Source: JBFWVD01 sp050246915 (GTDB lineage Bacteria > Actinomycetota > Acidimicrobiia > Acidimicrobiales > Ilumatobacteraceae). Taken from it: a stretch of 19,844 nt of DNA. Location of the stretch: the NCBI GenBank assembly GCA_050246915.1, contig JBFWVD010000080.1, positions 1 through 19,844 on the forward strand, written 5' to 3'. The notes below the pieces were generated by a model that searched no databases, was not told the DNA's origin, and was given only the letters and a program-made list of their open reading frames with translations. Numbering within the stretch: the stretch's first letter is position 1; each line of letters opens with the position of its first letter. The translations under genes were made by a program, and so were the position numbers. Of this stretch, positions 6,622 through 14,530 are shown piece by piece.

Positions 6622-7005
6622 TCAGCGAGCCGCGATGACGGCGATCTCCATCTTCCACTCCGGGCGGGCCAGCGCTGGCACGGTCACCAGCGTGGATGCC
6701 GGCCTGTGCCCGGCCATCGCCGCGTCGCGTGCGGCCATGACCGGCCCGAGGCCGTGCCCGGCGACCACGTAGGTCGTCACCGACACCACATCGGTCGTCT
6801 CCATCCCCGAAGCCCGCAAGATGGACGCGATGTTGGCCCACACCTGCGTCGCTTGGTCCTCGATGGACTCGGCCACCGAACCGTCGGGAGCGGTGGGCAC
6901 CACGCCGGAGGTGTGTACCCACGTGGTCGCCGCGATGGTGCGCACCGCGTGCGAGTAGGCCGCGGCGGGCGGTGCCAGTTCGGAGGGGTTGATCGCTTCG
7001 TTCAT
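6622..7005 (-). CDS. RidA/YjgF family protein
   Basis: This 127-aa protein has the full Rid length and order: AYSHAVRTIAATTWVHTSGVVP, SIEDQATQVWANIASILRASGMETTDVVSVTTYVV, and RPASTLVTVPALARPEWKMEIAVIAAR. Classical RidA is a homotrimeric enamine/imine deaminase that depends on an Arg in the PARS motif. Here the motif reads PAST, so that Arg is a Ser, which places it among Rid proteins whose deaminase activity is not assured. ATG 7005 has GGGAG 7 nt upstream. It lies 51 nt after the acyl-CoA dehydrogenase on the same strand, so readthrough is possible, but it also has a TCTAAT -10-like box within an AT-rich palindrome. Confidence 0.85.
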   Translation of the reverse strand: MNEAINPSELAPPAAAYSHAVRTIAATTWVHTSGVVPTAPDGSVAESIEDQATQVWANIASILRASGMETTDVVSVTTYVVAGHGLGPVMAARDAAMAGHRPASTLVTVPALARPEWKMEIAVIAAR

Positions 7006-7022
7006 GGCATCTCCCGGGTTGT

Positions 7023-7034
7023 CAATTAGAATTG
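7023..7034. promoter_or_regulatory. AT-rich palindrome before the Rid-family gene
   Basis: CAATT-N2-AATTG stands out in GC-rich surroundings. On the minus strand it contains TCTAAT, a plausible -10 box about 20 nt before the start codon. It may be an operator or simply the promoter core; no -35 partner is clear. Confidence 0.35.
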
Positions 7035-7056
7035 CAGTGGCCCACGCGGACCATGC

Positions 7057-8271
7057 TCAGTTGCGCGGCACCTGGCTCCAAGGCAGGTCTTTGTCGACGC
7101 GGACGTCGCCGGGGAGACCGAGCATGCGCTCACCCAGGATGTTGCGCATCACCTCGGTGGTCCCGCCTTCGATGGAGTTGGCACGAGCCCTCAGGAACCG
7201 CTTGTGCAAGTCATCGCCATGAGCACCAGCCATCGTGGGGCGTACGAACTCATAGGAGCCATACAGCATGCCCTCGGCTCCCATCAGGTTCATGATGAAC
7301 GCGTACACCCGCTTGTTGGACTCGGCGAACATCATCTTGCCGATGGAACCCTCCGGCCCCGGGGTGCCGCGGGTGGCCGACTGGCCGGCACGGATGTTGG
7401 TGAGACGCATGGCCTCGGCCTCGCACCACAGCTGCATGAGCTCGTCGAGCGTTGCCGCGTCCTTGCGATCGGCGGGCAGGGCGTTCCACACCTCGACCGC
7501 TTCACCGATGGGGCCGCTACCGCGAGGCGGGGTGGCCCCACCGATGGAGACACGCTCGTTCATGAGCGTGGTGAGCGATACCCGCCAACCATCACCGACG
7601 TTGCCGAGACGCTCGGCGTCGGGCACCCGTGCGTCGGTGAAGTACACCTCGTTGAACTCGGCTTCGCCCGTCATCTGGCGAAGCGGCCGCACCTCGACAC
7701 CGGGGGCGTGCATGTCGACGACGAAGTAGCTGAGGCCTGCGTGCTTCACTGCCTCGGTATCGGTGCGGGCGACCAACATGCCCCAGCGCGCGAGATGAGC
7801 GAGCGTGGTCCACACCTTCTGGCCGTTGACGATCCACTCGTCGCCATCGCGCACCGCACGGGTGGCCAAGCTGGCAACGTCAGAACCGGCGCCGGGCTCG
7901 CTGAAGAGCTGGCACCACACCTCTTCGCCGGTGAAGAGCGGCCGCAGATAGCGGCGCTTCTGCGCTTCGCTCCCCCACGTGTACACCGTGGGCGCGCCCA
8001 TGCCGTGGCCGATGGGATTGCGCATGCGCGGATCGGGGGCGCCGGCGGCGAGCAATCGGCCGTTGATGATCTGTTGCACACCGGGGTTGAGACCCAGACC
8101 GCCGTATCCCCGATCGAAATGCACCCACGCCAGACCCTTGTCCCATTGCGCGCCGAGGAACACATGGATGTCGGTGGTAGCTGGTGGGTACTCGGTGAGC
8201 AACTCGTCGATGAGCCGGTGCACGTCGGCTTCGGTGGTGACAGAACCCTGCGACGATTCCACTGCAGTCAT
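7057..8271 (-). CDS. Acyl-CoA dehydrogenase, FadE type
   Basis: This 404-aa flavoenzyme introduces the alpha-beta double bond into an acyl-CoA thioester. Visible marks are an N-terminal helical domain, the FAD/substrate block CQLFSEPGAGSDVASLATRAVRDGDEWIVNGQKVWTTLAHLARWGMLVARTD, the middle beta domain (LSYFVVDMHAPGVEVRPLRQMTGEAEFNEVYFTDARVP), and the C-terminal helices ending NSIEGGTTEVMRNILGERMLGLP, where Glu368 is in the place of the family's catalytic base. The type with this tail is common in actinobacterial lipid and sterol side-chain catabolism, but the chain specificity is not readable. ATG 8271 lies 7 nt after TACTGT, with no Shine-Dalgarno. The Rid-family gene follows on the same strand. 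Confidence 0.88.
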   Translation of the reverse strand: MTAVESSQGSVTTEADVHRLIDELLTEYPPATTDIHVFLGAQWDKGLAWVHFDRGYGGLGLNPGVQQIINGRLLAAGAPDPRMRNPIGHGMGAPTVYTWGSEAQKRRYLRPLFTGEEVWCQLFSEPGAGSDVASLATRAVRDGDEWIVNGQKVWTTLAHLARWGMLVARTDTEAVKHAGLSYFVVDMHAPGVEVRPLRQMTGEAEFNEVYFTDARVPDAERLGNVGDGWRVSLTTLMNERVSIGGATPPRGSGPIGEAVEVWNALPADRKDAATLDELMQLWCEAEAMRLTNIRAGQSATRGTPGPEGSIGKMMFAESNKRVYAFIMNLMGAEGMLYGSYEFVRPTMAGAHGDDLHKRFLRARANSIEGGTTEVMRNILGERMLGLPGDVRVDKDLPWSQVPRN

Positions 8272-8278
8272 GATCTAC

Positions 8279-8284
8279 ACAGTA
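8279..8284 (-). promoter_or_regulatory. -10 box of the acyl-CoA dehydrogenase gene
   Basis: On the minus strand TACTGT lies 7 nt before ATG 8271. A GTGAAG element 18 bp upstream of the box is a plausible -35. The spacing predicts a leaderless transcript. Confidence 0.5.
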
Positions 8285-8336
8285 CAGAGGCGTTTGAACC
8301 AGCTTCACACCCGAACCTTTGCCATGCTGGCCTGAC

Positions 8337-8378
8337 ATGACAACCGTGCACCAGCCGACACACCGGCACCATGCCTGA
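8337..8378 (+). CDS. Possible His-rich leader peptide before the ATPase
   Basis: A 13-codon ORF reads MTTVHQPTHRHHA, with 4 His of 13. Its stop (TGA 8376-8378) overlaps the ATPase start (ATG 8371) by 8 nt. A -10-like CATGCT lies 8 nt before its ATG. The ATPase itself lacks a ribosome site and has an in-frame stop just upstream (8338-8340), so translation of this peptide could deliver ribosomes to the ATPase start by re-initiation. The ORF is very short and may be chance. Confidence 0.3.
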   Translation: MTTVHQPTHRHHA

Positions 8379-10725
8379 ACCAACCCGCGGCCTGACCGCC
8401 CACGAGGTCGCCCAACGGGTCGCCGACGGGAAGGTCAACGGCGAGCCGGCCCGCGTCGGGCGTTCACTCGGCCAGATCATCCGCGCCAACCTCATCACAC
8501 GGTTCAACATCCTGCTCGGCGCGTTGTTCGCAGCCACCCTGGCCGTCGGGGCGATCAAGGACACGCTGTTCATCGTGGTGGTCGCCACCAACTTCGGTGT
8601 CGGGGTGTTCCAAGAGGTCCGGGCCCGGCGCACGCTCGACAAGCTCGCCGTGCTCGACGCACCGACGACACAGGTCATCCGCAACGGCACCGTGATGGTC
8701 ATCGACACCGCCGACGTCGTGCTCGACGACGTCATCTCACTGTCGCGTGGTGATCAGGTGCCGGTCGACGGCGTGGTGATCGCCCAGAGTGGTTTCGAGG
8801 TGGACGAGGCCCTGCTCACCGGCGAGGCCGACGCGATCATGAAGCCGATCGATGCACAGATGCTGTCGGGATCGGTGATCGTCGCTGGCTCCGGCACGAT
8901 GCGCGCCACTGCGGTCGGTGACGACGCGTATGCCCGCAAGCTCACCGCAGAAGCACGCGAGTTCTCGTTGGCCGGATCGGAGTTGCGTCAAGGCAGCGAC
9001 ACGATCCTGCGCATCATCACCTACGTCATCGTGCCGGTGGCCGCGCTGTTGTTCCGCAGCCAGTGGGTGTCCAACGAGGGGTTCAAGGAAGCGGTCGTCG
9101 GCACGGTGGCCGGCGTAGCCGCCATGGTCCCTGAAGGTTTGGTGTTGCTCACCTCGATGGCGTTCAGCGCCGGGGTGGTGCGTCTCGGTCGCCGGAAGGT
9201 GTTGACGCGTGAACTCGCCTCGATCGAAGGACTGGCGCGCGTCGACGTGCTCTTTTGTGACAAGACGGGCACCCTCACCGAACCGGGGATGCGCGTCGTC
9301 GCCGTCGAGTCGTGCGACGGGACCTCCACGGACGACGCCGAGATCGCGCTCGCCGCGCTCGCCCACACCGATCCGAAGCCCAACCCCACGACGCAGGCGA
9401 TCGTGGTCGCCTATCCCACTGCCCCCGACTGGGTGCTCATCTCTGCCATCGCCTTCAACTCCGATCGGCGATGGAGCGGTGCGCAGTTCGATGGACACGG
9501 CACGTGGATCATCGGTGCACCCGAGGTGTTGCTCGACGCGTCCGGCGACACGGCGTTGGCCCCGCAGCTCGACGAGCACCGCCGTACCGGTTCGAGGGCG
9601 CTGATCTTGGCCCACAGCGATGCGGCGCTGGGTTCGGCCGATGTTCCCACGCTCCCACCGGACCACCATCCGGTCGCCGTCATCGCTCTGGCGGAGAAGG
9701 TGAAGACCGACGTCGCCGACACGCTCGCGTACTTCGCCAAGCAGGGCGTCGCGGTGAAGGTGTTGTCGGGCGACAACCCGACAACGGTGGCCGCGGTCGC
9801 CGTGCGTGCCGGCCTCGGCGACGCTACGGGCATCGACGCCGCCGATCTGCCCACCGATCCGGTGGAGTTGGCCGCCGCCGTCGAAGCCCACCAGGTGATC
9901 GGTCGGGCAGGGCCCGACGTGAAGCGGACCATCGTGGCAGCCATGCAACGAGCGGGGCACACCGTGGCCATGACCGGTGATGGGGTGAACGATCTCCTGG
10001 CCTTGAAGAAGGCCGACGTCGGGATCGCCATGGGCGAAGGCTCCGGAGCCACCCGCAGTGTTGCCCAGTTCGTGTTGCTCGACAGTGGGTTCTCGGCGTT
10101 GCCATCAGTGGTCGGCGAAGGACGCCGCGTCATCGCCAACATCGAGCGCGTGGCATCGCTGTTCCTCACCAAGACGACGTACGCGTTCGTATTGGCCCTC
10201 ACCGTCGGCATCGCTCACGTGCCGTTCCCGTTCCTGCCCCGCCAACTCAGCGTCGTCGGTTCGCTCACCGTGGGCATCCCTGGTTTCCTGCTCGCGCTCG
10301 AACCCAACGACACGCGCTCGAGCCCGGGGTTCGTCAGACGGGTGCTGGCCACCGCCATGCCTTCGGGCGCGGTGGCCGCCGCGGCCACGTACGGCGCATA
10401 CGCCTACGCCCGGGCCGACGACGCATCGTTGGCGGCGGCGCGCACCACGGCCACGACAGTGCTGTTCACGGTGGCCTGGTGGATGCTCGCCGAGGTGGCC
10501 CGTCCGTGGCATCGCTGGCGCCTGGCCATGCTGGCGCTCATGGCCGTGTGCTTCGCCGGCACATTGGCCATCGGGCCGCTTCGTCGCTACATGGAGTTCG
10601 AGAACCCATCTGCGCTCACCTGGGTTGCGGCGGCGGCGATCGCCACCGCCGGGTGTGTGTTGGTGAGCGCCGGGCAGCAATGGCTCAAGCCCAAGGTGAT
10701 GATCTGGCTCAAGGCTCATCGGTAG
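8371..10725 (+). CDS. P-type cation-transporting ATPase, CtpE-like
   Basis: This is a 784-aa membrane pump using an Asp-phosphate intermediate. The N-terminal GLTAHEVAQRVADGKVN is the CtpE-type start; membrane helices follow at about residues 45-80. The actuator motif TGEAD is at 150-154, M4 carries PEGL at 254-257, the phosphorylation loop DKTGTLTE starts at Asp297, and the hinge TGDGVND is at 535-541. A block of C-terminal membrane helices ends near 775. There is no heavy-metal-binding N-terminal domain and no CPC motif, so it is not a copper-type pump. The mycobacterial relative CtpE is reported as a calcium transporter; the ion here is inferred by family. Its start codon lacks a Shine-Dalgarno and overlaps a tiny His-rich ORF. 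The methyltransferase-fold gene follows after 6 nt. Confidence 0.87.
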   Translation: MPEPTRGLTAHEVAQRVADGKVNGEPARVGRSLGQIIRANLITRFNILLGALFAATLAVGAIKDTLFIVVVATNFGVGVFQEVRARRTLDKLAVLDAPTTQVIRNGTVMVIDTADVVLDDVISLSRGDQVPVDGVVIAQSGFEVDEALLTGEADAIMKPIDAQMLSGSVIVAGSGTMRATAVGDDAYARKLTAEAREFSLAGSELRQGSDTILRIITYVIVPVAALLFRSQWVSNEGFKEAVVGTVAGVAAMVPEGLVLLTSMAFSAGVVRLGRRKVLTRELASIEGLARVDVLFCDKTGTLTEPGMRVVAVESCDGTSTDDAEIALAALAHTDPKPNPTTQAIVVAYPTAPDWVLISAIAFNSDRRWSGAQFDGHGTWIIGAPEVLLDASGDTALAPQLDEHRRTGSRALILAHSDAALGSADVPTLPPDHHPVAVIALAEKVKTDVADTLAYFAKQGVAVKVLSGDNPTTVAAVAVRAGLGDATGIDAADLPTDPVELAAAVEAHQVIGRAGPDVKRTIVAAMQRAGHTVAMTGDGVNDLLALKKADVGIAMGEGSGATRSVAQFVLLDSGFSALPSVVGEGRRVIANIERVASLFLTKTTYAFVLALTVGIAHVPFPFLPRQLSVVGSLTVGIPGFLLALEPNDTRSSPGFVRRVLATAMPSGAVAAAATYGAYAYARADDASLAAARTTATTVLFTVAWWMLAEVARPWHRWRLAMLALMAVCFAGTLAIGPLRRYMEFENPSALTWVAAAAIATAGCVLVSAGQQWLKPKVMIWLKAHR

Positions 10726-10731
10726 GCAGCT

Positions 10732-11493
10732 GTGGCACCGTGGACCGTTCGAAACCTGATCCGGTGGACACCACCGACCGGATCAGTGCAGCCCACCGAC
10801 GTGCGGGCCAACTGGCCCAGCGGGGCGCACGCAATTGAAATTGCGGAGCGATACCAGGTGGCCACGTGGCGATCGATCATCCGCCCATGGGAAGTCGCCG
10901 AAGCCGCCTATGTGCTGGCGTTGCTGGACGAGGTGGTGCCCACGGCGGTGATGGCCGAGGCGCGGCGTGCCGACCACAGCGGTGCTCGGGCCCTCGATGT
11001 CGGATGCAAGGGCTGGTCGTATCTGGCCGCACAAACCGCCGTGGTGCCGTTGCCGTGGGACGGCGTGGAGATCGACGCGCATCGACGCGTCGGTGGGCTG
11101 CAGACCCGAGCGTCCATCGCCCGATGGCGCGTCGCTCAGCCAGCGGCCCGAGGGTGCGCGTTCATCGCCGGCTCGGTGGCCGACCTTCACGGCCCCTATC
11201 GACTCATCACGTGGTTCCTCCCGTTCGTGCGACCTGAGCCGCACCGACGTTGGGGACTGCCCCGTCGATTGTTCGATCCGCAGGGGCTGCTCGAACATGT
11301 CTGGTCGATCATCGAACCTGGCGGCGTGCTCATCGTCTCCAACCAAGGCGACGTGGAGGCCCAGCGACAAGGCGAGCTGTTCGCGATGTGCTCGATCGAC
11401 GCCGAGTTGCTCGGGCCGGTCGCCGCCGCGATGTCGCCATTCACCAACGAACGCCCCGTGTGGCGGGCCATCAAGCCGCTGTTGGTCAGTTGA
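10732..11493 (+). CDS. Methyltransferase-fold protein of unknown function
   Basis: This 253-aa protein has a class I SAM-methyltransferase-like core: ALDVGCKGWSYLAAQ (a motif I variant of the Gly-rich loop), a following acidic strand end (WDGVEIDAHRR), and a later VWSIIEPGGVLIVSNQGD segment resembling the post-motif region. It starts at GTG 10732, 6 nt after the ATPase stop, with TAGG just upstream, so cotranscription with the ATPase is likely. A later GTG at 10858 is an alternative start; the codon pattern before it is coding-like, so the longer form is preferred. The substrate is unknown. The 3' end overlaps the convergent SirB1-like gene by 8 nt. Confidence 0.6.
   Translation: MAPWTVRNLIRWTPPTGSVQPTDVRANWPSGAHAIEIAERYQVATWRSIIRPWEVAEAAYVLALLDEVVPTAVMAEARRADHSGARALDVGCKGWSYLAAQTAVVPLPWDGVEIDAHRRVGGLQTRASIARWRVAQPAARGCAFIAGSVADLHGPYRLITWFLPFVRPEPHRRWGLPRRLFDPQGLLEHVWSIIEPGGVLIVSNQGDVEAQRQGELFAMCSIDAELLGPVAAAMSPFTNERPVWRAIKPLLVS
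10831..10844. repeat. AT-rich palindrome inside the methyltransferase-fold gene
   Basis: GCAATT-GA-AATTGC is an exact 6-bp dyad and shares the CAATT-N2-AATTG core with the palindrome at 7023-7034. It lies inside the longer gene form but 14 nt upstream of the alternative GTG at 10858, so it could be a regulatory site if that start is real. Confidence 0.3.
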
Positions 11494-12157
11494 AGATGGC
11501 GTTGGCCCGGCGTGCTTCTTCGAACTCGCTCTCCGGCGCGTCGGGGAACTGGCAACGCAGACTCAGCACCCATGCCAGGTCGAACCGGTTGTTCCGCTGT
11601 GTGTAGCAGCCCTTCAGATTCGTGAGGATGCGCCACAGGATCGCCCGATGGTCGACCGCCGCGAGCCACGACGGGTGCAACGTGACTTGACGCCCCTGTA
11701 GCTGGCTGAGCATGGCCTCGCAGCCCGCCTCGTCGAGGCGGCGCCCGCCGTTGAACGGGTCGATCAGCCGGGTGGTGTCGTGGGCGTCGCGCACCACGAA
11801 ATGACCAGGGAGGCCGACGCCGACCAGATCGAGCCCGATCCGCCGTGCCACTTCGATCAGGACGACCGACAGCGTGATGGGGATGCCGATGCGGCGCAGC
11901 AGCACCGTGTCGATGAACGAGTTCTCGGGGTCGTAGTAGTCGACGGTGTTGCCGGCGAAACCACAGTCGTCGAAGAGATAGCTGCACAGCCCGTCGAGGT
12001 CATTGCTCGGGCACGCAGCTGCCAGCTCGTCGAGAGTGGTCACCACGCCGCCGACATCGAGACCGGGATGAGCATGGGCAGCGATGAGCGCCGTCCCGAT
12101 GTCGAGACGTGCGTTCTGCTGGACGACCAGCTCAGCGAAGCTCCCCGAAGCCTCCAC
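11486..12157 (-). CDS. SirB1 / transglutaminase-like family protein
   Basis: This 223-aa protein matches the SirB1 family: DYYDPENSFIDTVLLRRIGIPITLSVVLIEVARRIGL, GVGLPGHFVVR and LIDPFNGGRRL, then a C-terminal helical tail (ILWRILTNLKGCYTQRNNRFDLAWVL). The fold is that of a papain-like transglutaminase. His119 and Asp133 lie at the usual triad places, while the nucleophile region reads GIPITLS without Cys, as is normal in this family, so peptidase or transglutaminase activity is doubtful. It starts at GTG 12157, 8 nt after a TAAGGT box and without a Shine-Dalgarno. Its 3' end overlaps the convergent methyltransferase-fold gene by 8 nt. The cellular role of the family is poorly defined. Confidence 0.82.
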   Translation of the reverse strand: MEASGSFAELVVQQNARLDIGTALIAAHAHPGLDVGGVVTTLDELAAACPSNDLDGLCSYLFDDCGFAGNTVDYYDPENSFIDTVLLRRIGIPITLSVVLIEVARRIGLDLVGVGLPGHFVVRDAHDTTRLIDPFNGGRRLDEAGCEAMLSQLQGRQVTLHPSWLAAVDHRAILWRILTNLKGCYTQRNNRFDLAWVLSLRCQFPDAPESEFEEARRANAIFN

Positions 12158-12165
12158 GGGCGCAG

Positions 12166-12171
12166 ACCTTA
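12166..12171 (-). promoter_or_regulatory. -10 box of the SirB1-like gene
   Basis: On the minus strand TAAGGT lies 8 nt before the GTG start at 12157, consistent with a leaderless transcript. No good -35 was found at standard spacing; TGGACA lies 19 bp upstream. Confidence 0.4.
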
Positions 12172-12233
12172 GGTGGCTGCCCCCATGTGGTGTCCAAACG
12201 CGACGGAACGATCAGGATCGGTCCGGCTCCGTG

Positions 12234-12250
12234 ACCACGACCTTCGTGGT
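12234..12250. promoter_or_regulatory. Operator candidate at the acyl-CoA synthetase promoter
   Basis: A perfect 7-bp dyad, ACCACGA-CCT-TCGTGGT, ends directly against the -10 box at 12251, filling the promoter spacer. This is the usual place for a TetR- or GntR-type repressor site. The regulator is not encoded next to it, so the assignment is inferred. Confidence 0.45.
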
Positions 12251-12256
12251 TAGGGT
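12251..12256 (+). promoter_or_regulatory. -10 box of the acyl-CoA synthetase gene
   Basis: TAGGGT lies 8 nt before ATG 12265 with no Shine-Dalgarno, so the mRNA is probably leaderless. Confidence 0.45.
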
Positions 12257-12264
12257 TCGCGCCC

Positions 12265-13818
12265 ATGTTCCCCGGTGAGCACGCGATCACGAGCCCCGAT
12301 CACCCAGCCATCGTCATGGCGGCCAGCGGACAGATCATCACCTTCGCCCAGCTCGACGCGGCAGCCAACCGGCTGTCGCACCTGTTCCACGACATGGGTC
12401 TGCGCCCAGGGGATCACATCGCGTTCTGCCTCGAGAACCATTCGCGCTTCTTCGAGGTGTGTTGGGGCGCGCACTACGCCGGGCTGCTGTACACCGCCAC
12501 ATCGAGCCGGCTCACCGCCGACGAGCTGAGCTACATCGTGAACGACTGCGGCGCCAAGGTGTTCATCACGAGCCATCAGTTGGCCGGTTTGGCCGAACAG
12601 ATCGCGCCGACGACGCCAGGAGTCGAGCTGCGGCTGATGCTCGACGGCGTCATCGATGGCTACGACTCGTACGAATCCGCGGTGGAACGCTGCCTCGCCG
12701 CACCACTCAGCGAGCGCGTCGCCGGGGCCGACATGTTGTACTCGTCGGGGACGACGGGACGACCCAAGGGCGTGAAGCCGGCGCTGCAGACCGAGTCGCT
12801 CACCGTCCCCACCCGGCTCATGCAGTTGATCCAGTTCCTGTTCGGTGCCGATGGCACGTCGCGCTATCTGTCGCCTGCGCCGCTGTACCACGCCGCGCCG
12901 CTCCGCTTCTGCATGAACATGCATCGACTCGGTGCGACGACGGTGATCATGGAGCACTTCGACGCCGAGGAGTTCCTACGGCTCGTGCAGGCCCACCGCA
13001 TCACACACACCCAAGTGGTGCCGACCATGTTCGTACGGATGTTGAAGCTCGACGAGACGGTCAGGACTTCCTACGACGTGAGTTCGCTGCGCTATGTGGT
13101 GCATGCCGCAGCGCCATGCCCGGTACCGGTGAAGCACCAGATGATGGACTGGTTCGGCCCGGTCATCCATGAGTACTACGCGGGCACAGAGGCCAACACG
13201 TTCGTCTATTGCAGCCCCACCGACTGGTTGGCCCATCCGGGCACGGTCGGGCGACCCCTCACCGGCGTGCTGCACATCATGGACGAGTCCGGCGAGAACG
13301 AGTTGCCGCCCGGGGAGCCGGGCGCCATCTATGTGAGTGACGGCGGCGAGTTCGAGTACCACAACGATTCCGACAAGACCCGCAGCGCCCACAACTCCAA
13401 GGGATGGACCACGCTCGGCGACGTGGGATACCTCGATCCCGAGGGCTTCTTGTTCCTCACCGATCGCAAGGCCTTCATGATCATCTCCGGCGGGGTGAAC
13501 ATCTACCCGCAAGAGGCAGAGAACATCCTCACCATGCATCCGGCAGTGGTGGACGTCGCCGTGTTCGGCGTGCCCAACGAAGAGTTCGGCGAAGAGGTGA
13601 AAGCGGTGGTGCAGCCGCGTGACATGCCCGCCGATGAGGCTGCGGCGACACGTCTGGCCGCGGAGCTGACCGCGTACTGCCGTGAGCATCTCGCCCACTA
13701 CAAGTGTCCGCGCACCATCGACTTCCGCTCGGAACTCCCGCGTCATCCCACCGGCAAGCTGTACAAGCGTCTGCTCAAGGACGAGTACTGGGCCGGTCAC
13801 TCCAGCAACATCCTGTAG
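12265..13818 (+). CDS. AMP-dependent acyl-CoA synthetase, FadD-like
   Basis: This 517-aa enzyme of the adenylate-forming superfamily activates a carboxylic acid to its CoA thioester through an acyl-AMP. Motifs in order are the P-loop-like A3 motif YSSGTTGRPKG (159-169), YYAGTEANTF (A5, from 304), GDVGYLDPEGFLFLTDRK with Asp386 (A7/A8 hinge), SGGVNIYPQEAENIL (A8), and the C-terminal HPTGKLYKR with the catalytic Lys498 (A10). Length and motif form fit actinobacterial FadD-type ligases used in lipid or steroid breakdown; the acid is not predicted. It starts at ATG 12265 after a TAGGGT box, with a dyad immediately upstream. It is a single-gene unit that converges with the lipoprotein pair. It may work with the acyl-CoA dehydrogenase at 7057-8271. 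Confidence 0.9.
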   Translation: MFPGEHAITSPDHPAIVMAASGQIITFAQLDAAANRLSHLFHDMGLRPGDHIAFCLENHSRFFEVCWGAHYAGLLYTATSSRLTADELSYIVNDCGAKVFITSHQLAGLAEQIAPTTPGVELRLMLDGVIDGYDSYESAVERCLAAPLSERVAGADMLYSSGTTGRPKGVKPALQTESLTVPTRLMQLIQFLFGADGTSRYLSPAPLYHAAPLRFCMNMHRLGATTVIMEHFDAEEFLRLVQAHRITHTQVVPTMFVRMLKLDETVRTSYDVSSLRYVVHAAAPCPVPVKHQMMDWFGPVIHEYYAGTEANTFVYCSPTDWLAHPGTVGRPLTGVLHIMDESGENELPPGEPGAIYVSDGGEFEYHNDSDKTRSAHNSKGWTTLGDVGYLDPEGFLFLTDRKAFMIISGGVNIYPQEAENILTMHPAVVDVAVFGVPNEEFGEEVKAVVQPRDMPADEAAATRLAAELTAYCREHLAHYKCPRTIDFRSELPRHPTGKLYKRLLKDEYWAGHSSNIL

Positions 13819-13856
13819 CCACAGGCGGGTGCTCGCCGGCTTCGGGCCGACTCCGT

Positions 13857-14528
13857 TCAGATGTGGCGCAGCGTGCGCAGGTAGGGCTCGTGCGCCGCGC
13901 TGAGCTTGTCGAACTCGTTCTCTCCGGTCACCAGCGTCGCCACAACGGCTTCACCATCGGCCACCATGAACAACGCCAGGAAGTGCAGCGCCCTGCGGTT
14001 GGTCCCGGTACCCAAGGTGCCGGCGTACTCGATACGTCCGAGTTGATCGCCGCCACCGATGTCGATGACCGTGCTGTCGATGATGTCGAGCGCTGTCATC
14101 TGCCTCACGCTCAGGTCGATGTAGTCCTCGAGGGACATGTCGCCGACATCTTGGGTCAGGACATTGACGTTGGGGGCGAAACCGTTCTTGACATCAGCCA
14201 CCACCCACTGCTCGACCTCCTTCACCGCTCGATTCGGTGCTTCGGTCCAGTCCGGTCCGAGCGTGATGGTGTAGGTGCCGTCGGGGTCGGTGAACTCTGT
14301 CCCGTCGCTCGCATCGCCGACGCCTACTGCTGTGGAGCCCGATGGCCTGGGACTACTTGGTCCGGGACTGGTCGATCCGGGATTGGTCGTCGATGATGAG
14401 AAAGCAACGGTCGTTGACGTATCGATGAGCTGCGCCGAGACGATGCCACCGTCGCCGCATCCTCCGGCCACCTGTGCGCCGAGTGCGAGTACCGCGACGG
14501 CACTGAACACCGATCGGCACCGCGACAT
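13857..14528 (-). CDS. Lipoprotein, second of a paralogous pair
   Basis: This 223-aa secreted lipoprotein has a hydrophobic signal ending in a lipobox with Cys24 (VAGGC), then a Ser/Thr/Pro-rich linker (about 30-70), and a globular domain starting FTDPDGTYTITLGPDWTEAP. That domain aligns along its length with the protein encoded immediately upstream (14531-15175): matching DP(D/Q)GxYTI...PDW, NVNVL/NLNIL, EYAGTL/EYTGTL and HFLA blocks. The fold may be PsbP/DUF1795-like, as in LpqN-type lipoproteins, but that is a loose resemblance. It begins 2 nt after the stop of its paralogue, so the pair is translationally coupled and arose by tandem duplication. The function is unknown. Confidence 0.72.
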   Translation of the reverse strand: MSRCRSVFSAVAVLALGAQVAGGCGDGGIVSAQLIDTSTTVAFSSSTTNPGSTSPGPSSPRPSGSTAVGVGDASDGTEFTDPDGTYTITLGPDWTEAPNRAVKEVEQWVVADVKNGFAPNVNVLTQDVGDMSLEDYIDLSVRQMTALDIIDSTVIDIGGGDQLGRIEYAGTLGTGTNRRALHFLALFMVADGEAVVATLVTGENEFDKLSAAHEPYLRTLRHI

Positions 14529-14530
14529 GG

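Noticed and set aside
8737..9960. Long open frame on the minus strand opposite the ATPase
   Set aside because: His/Arg/Gly-rich composition typical of antisense frames in GC-rich genes; the plus strand has all the P-type ATPase motifs.
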